6,530 bases of DNA, from positions 3,825 to 10,354 of the forward strand of contig JAMCWZ010000039.1 in NCBI GenBank assembly GCA_023480765.1, written 5' to 3'. The notes beneath the pieces were generated by a model. That model saw nothing but the letters and a program-made list of their open reading frames with translations, ran no database searches and was not told the origin of the DNA. Source of the DNA: Nitrospirota bacterium (lineage in GTDB: Bacteria > Nitrospirota_A > Leptospirillia > Leptospirillales > Leptospirillaceae). The position numbers and the translations under genes are program-made. This document shows, piece by piece, positions 4,273 through 6,530 of this stretch. Positions within the stretch are counted from its first letter, which is position 1. Every line of letters starts with the position of its first letter.

Positions 4273-6530
4273 ATGAACGTTGAAAAGATGACGATCAAAT
4301 CGCAGGAAGCTCTTCAATTGGCCGTCGATATGGCGAGACGCAAGGGAAACACCCAGGTCGAACCTTTCCATCTCTTGTCGGCCTTGATTGCCCAGACAGA
4401 TGGAGTGGTATTTCCCGTCCTTCAGAAGCTTGGAGTTGACCGGGGGCAGGTCCAGAAAAAGATAGACGAACAACTGGCTCTCCTGCCCTCTGTAAGTGGT
4501 GCGGGAGCCCAGTCTGGACCCTATTTATCGAAACGTCTCTCTGATCTGTTGGACAAGGCAGAAGGAGAGACAAAATCGTTCAAGGATGATTATGTAAGTA
4601 CCGAACATCTGTTTTTGGCTTTTTCGGATTTCGGGGGACCGGAAGAAAAGCTTTTTCGAGCCCTTGGCCTCGACCGGGAAAAAATTCTGAGAGCGTTGAC
4701 GGATGTTCGGGGTAACCAAAGAGTGACCGATCAGAATCCGGAAGACAAATATCAGGCCCTAGCCAAATTTGGTCGCGATCTGACGGAAATGGCCCGTTCC
4801 AATAAGCTTGATCCGGTAATCGGTCGTGATGAGGAAATTCGTCGCGTTATACAAGTCCTTTCCAGGAGGACGAAAAATAATCCCGTTCTGATCGGAGACC
4901 CCGGTGTCGGTAAAACAGCGATCGTCGAGGGACTGGCCCAGAGAATTGTTTCCGGGGATGTTCCGGAAGGCCTGAAGGAAAAGACAGTTTTCCAGCTGGA
5001 TCTGGGTTCCCTGATCGCCGGGGCAAAATACCGGGGGGATTTTGAAGAAAGACTGAAGGCCGTCCTCAAGGAAGTTACCGGTTCGGAAGGAAAAATCATT
5101 CTTTTTATTGACGAACTGCATACCATTGTACGTGCTGGAGCCACGGAAGGTGGTGCCATGGACGCATCGAACCTTCTCAAACCGGCGCTTGCGCGGGGAG
5201 AGCTTCGTGCGATCGGGGCCACGACTCTTGACGAATACAGGGAGAATATCGAGAAGGACGCTGCGCTTGAGAGAAGGTTTCAGCCTGTTTTTGTAGGAGA
5301 ACCTTCCATAGAGGATACGATTGCCATTTTGCGTGGTTTGAAAGAGAAGTACGAAATCCATCATGGTGTTCGGATTCGGGACTCTGCGATCATCGCGGCA
5401 GCGACGCTTTCCCATCGTTATATATCGGGAAGATTCCTTCCGGACAAGGCTATCGATCTGATCGATGAAGCGGCCAGCCAGTTGCGAGTTGCCATCGACA
5501 GTCTTCCCAAGGAACTCGATGAGATCGACAGAAGAATTCGGCAGCTGGAGATCGAAAAAATGGCTCTTTCCCGGGAAGAAGAGCCGGAAACGTTAAGCAA
5601 GCGGAAGGAGGTCGAAAACGAACTGGAATCCCTGAAGGCCCGTTTTGCAACCTTAAAGGTTCAATGGGATAACGAAAAGAAGGGAATCCAGGAGATTCAG
5701 AGCCTCAAGGTCCGGATCGAAGAGGCCCGTCAGAATGCGGAAGTCGCCATCCGCGAGGGTCATTATGATCGGGCATCGGAAATTCAGTACAGCCAGATTC
5801 CCGACCTGCAAAAGAAACTCGCGACGGCCCAGTCCGAGCTGGAAGGAGAAAGCCGGGGAAACCGCCTTCTGAAGGAGGAAGTCGGAGAAGACGATATCGC
5901 CGAAGTGATTTCCCGATGGACGGGGATCCCTGTTTCCCGAATGCTCGAGGGGGAGGTCCAGAAACTTCTCCATATGGAGGAGCGTCTTGCCGAGAGGGTC
6001 GTCGGACAGGAAGAGGCTCTCGAAGCCGTTTCAAACGCGATCCGACGCGCAAGGGCAGGAATTCAGGATCCGAATCGTCCTCTGGGATCCTTTTTCTTTC
6101 TGGGGCCCACCGGAGTCGGAAAAACGGAGCTGGCCAAAAGCCTGGCCGTTTTCCTGTTCGACAGCGATCAGGCCATGACGCGCATCGATATGTCCGAATA
6201 CATGGAAAAGCACTCTGTCTCCCGATTGATCGGGGCCCCTCCGGGGTATGTCGGCTATGAAGAAGGTGGCCAGCTGACGGAAGCCGTCAGGCGGCGTCCT
6301 TTCACAGTCATTCTTCTCGATGAAATTGAAAAGGCCCATCCGGATGTTTTCAACATTCTCCTTCAGGTTCTCGACGACGGGCGACTGACAGACGGTCAGG
6401 GAAGAGTCGTCAGCTTCCGGAACACGGTCGTGATCATGACCTCCAACGTCGGTTCGGACATTATCCGGGAGAGGGCCGGACTGAATGAGGAGGAGACGAG
6501 GAAAAAAGTTCAGGAAGTTTTGGCAAGGAC
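4273..6530 (+). CDS. clpB: ClpB (Hsp104-family) disaggregase, cut by right edge
   Basis: An ATP-driven hexameric chaperone that threads aggregated proteins through its pore together with DnaK/DnaJ. The 752 visible residues contain the Clp N domain (about 1-145, starting [10 protein letters not shown]), AAA1 with Walker A GDPGVGKT (208-215), pore tyrosine Y253 in AKYRG, Walker B IDE (279-281) and arginine fingers R334-R335, a full coiled-coil M domain (about 412-530, with [10 protein letters not shown]) and AAA2 with Walker A GPTGVGKT (611-618), pore GYVGY (658-662), Walker B DE (683-684) and sensor-1 TSN. The full M domain separates it from ClpA and ClpC, and no ClpP-binding loop has been reached. 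About 110 residues (sensor 2 and the end of AAA2) are missing. Odd points: V286 is followed by R287 where E. coli has glycine, and one residue is inserted in the following loop (TEGGAMDAS). A GTG codon sits at residue 151, where E. coli starts its short form. It probably acts with the CbpA pair just upstream. Confidence 0.97.
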   Translation, partial: MNVEKMTIKSQEALQLAVDMARRKGNTQVEPFHLLSALIAQTDGVVFPVLQKLGVDRGQVQKKIDEQLALLPSVSGAGAQSGPYLSKRLSDLLDKAEGETKSFKDDYVSTEHLFLAFSDFGGPEEKLFRALGLDREKILRALTDVRGNQRVTDQNPEDKYQALAKFGRDLTEMARSNKLDPVIGRDEEIRRVIQVLSRRTKNNPVLIGDPGVGKTAIVEGLAQRIVSGDVPEGLKEKTVFQLDLGSLIAGAKYRGDFEERLKAVLKEVTGSEGKIILFIDELHTIVRAGATEGGAMDASNLLKPALARGELRAIGATTLDEYRENIEKDAALERRFQPVFVGEPSIEDTIAILRGLKEKYEIHHGVRIRDSAIIAAATLSHRYISGRFLPDKAIDLIDEAASQLRVAIDSLPKELDEIDRRIRQLEIEKMALSREEEPETLSKRKEVENELESLKARFATLKVQWDNEKKGIQEIQSLKVRIEEARQNAEVAIREGHYDRASEIQYSQIPDLQKKLATAQSELEGESRGNRLLKEEVGEDDIAEVISRWTGIPVSRMLEGEVQKLLHMEERLAERVVGQEEALEAVSNAIRRARAGIQDPNRPLGSFFFLGPTGVGKTELAKSLAVFLFDSDQAMTRIDMSEYMEKHSVSRLIGAPPGYVGYEEGGQLTEAVRRRPFTVILLDEIEKAHPDVFNILLQVLDDGRLTDGQGRVVSFRNTVVIMTSNVGSDIIRERAGLNEEETRKKVQEVLAR
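4723..4725 (+). promoter_or_regulatory. Possible internal start for a short ClpB lacking the N domain
   Basis: Codon 151 of clpB is GTG, in the sequence RVTDQNPED. It aligns with Val149 (SVNDQGAED) of E. coli, the GTG used to make the short ClpB form. CGGGG lies about ten bases upstream, a weak ribosome site. The aligned codon is seen directly; use as a start is inferred. Confidence 0.35.

Noticed and set aside
4759..5415. Long antisense reading frame (218 residues) opposite clpB
   Set aside because: It is opposite strongly conserved AAA1 coding sequence, shows no recognisable domain, and is explained by codon bias of clpB.

Overview
The window holds six protein-coding genes: one leftward gene cut by the left edge and a rightward run of five, the last cut by the right edge. 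Base composition is near 50% G+C. Genes are tightly packed, and there are no insertion sequences, phage genes, CRISPR repeats or rRNA/tRNA genes. The lipobox of the second gene points to a bacterium that exports lipoproteins, most likely Gram-negative. The protein sequences look like those of a deep-branching Gram-negative such as Nitrospirota (Leptospirillum-like). That placement is an impression from gene order and sequence style, not a demonstrated assignment.

Layout. Positions 1-557 on the minus strand encode the N-terminal 185 residues of glutamyl-tRNA synthetase (gltX), starting at TTG. Positions 558-872 are a divergent intergenic region. It contains a good sigma70-type promoter (758-787) facing right, a perfect 7-bp dyad lying over that promoter, and several GAACAT/ATGTTC repeats. 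The rightward unit then reads: small NTF2-like lipoprotein (873-1415), L-aspartate oxidase nadB (1420-2961), CbpA-type J-domain co-chaperone (2958-3812) and CbpM-like modulator of the MerR/HspR superfamily (3809-4156). Gaps or overlaps are +4, -4 and -4 bases, so translation is probably coupled along all four. After 116 bases of leader (4157-4272), with two small inverted repeats and a strong Shine-Dalgarno, comes clpB (4273 to the edge, about 752 of an expected ~860 residues).

How the genes fit together. CbpA, CbpM and ClpB form a protein-quality-control set. CbpA delivers substrates to DnaK, CbpM-type proteins bind and inhibit or modulate the J-domain, and ClpB with DnaK/DnaJ pulls proteins out of aggregates. 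The unusual part is the seamless joining of the J-protein/modulator pair to nadB, the first enzyme of de novo NAD synthesis, and to a lipoprotein, behind what looks like one regulated promoter.

I found no clearly new system such as a defence island or retroelement. The observations most worth checking are the promoter dyad and its partner upstream of clpB, which share a 7-base centre; the nadB-chaperone operon; the eroded C-terminal motif of NadB; and local oddities in ClpB.
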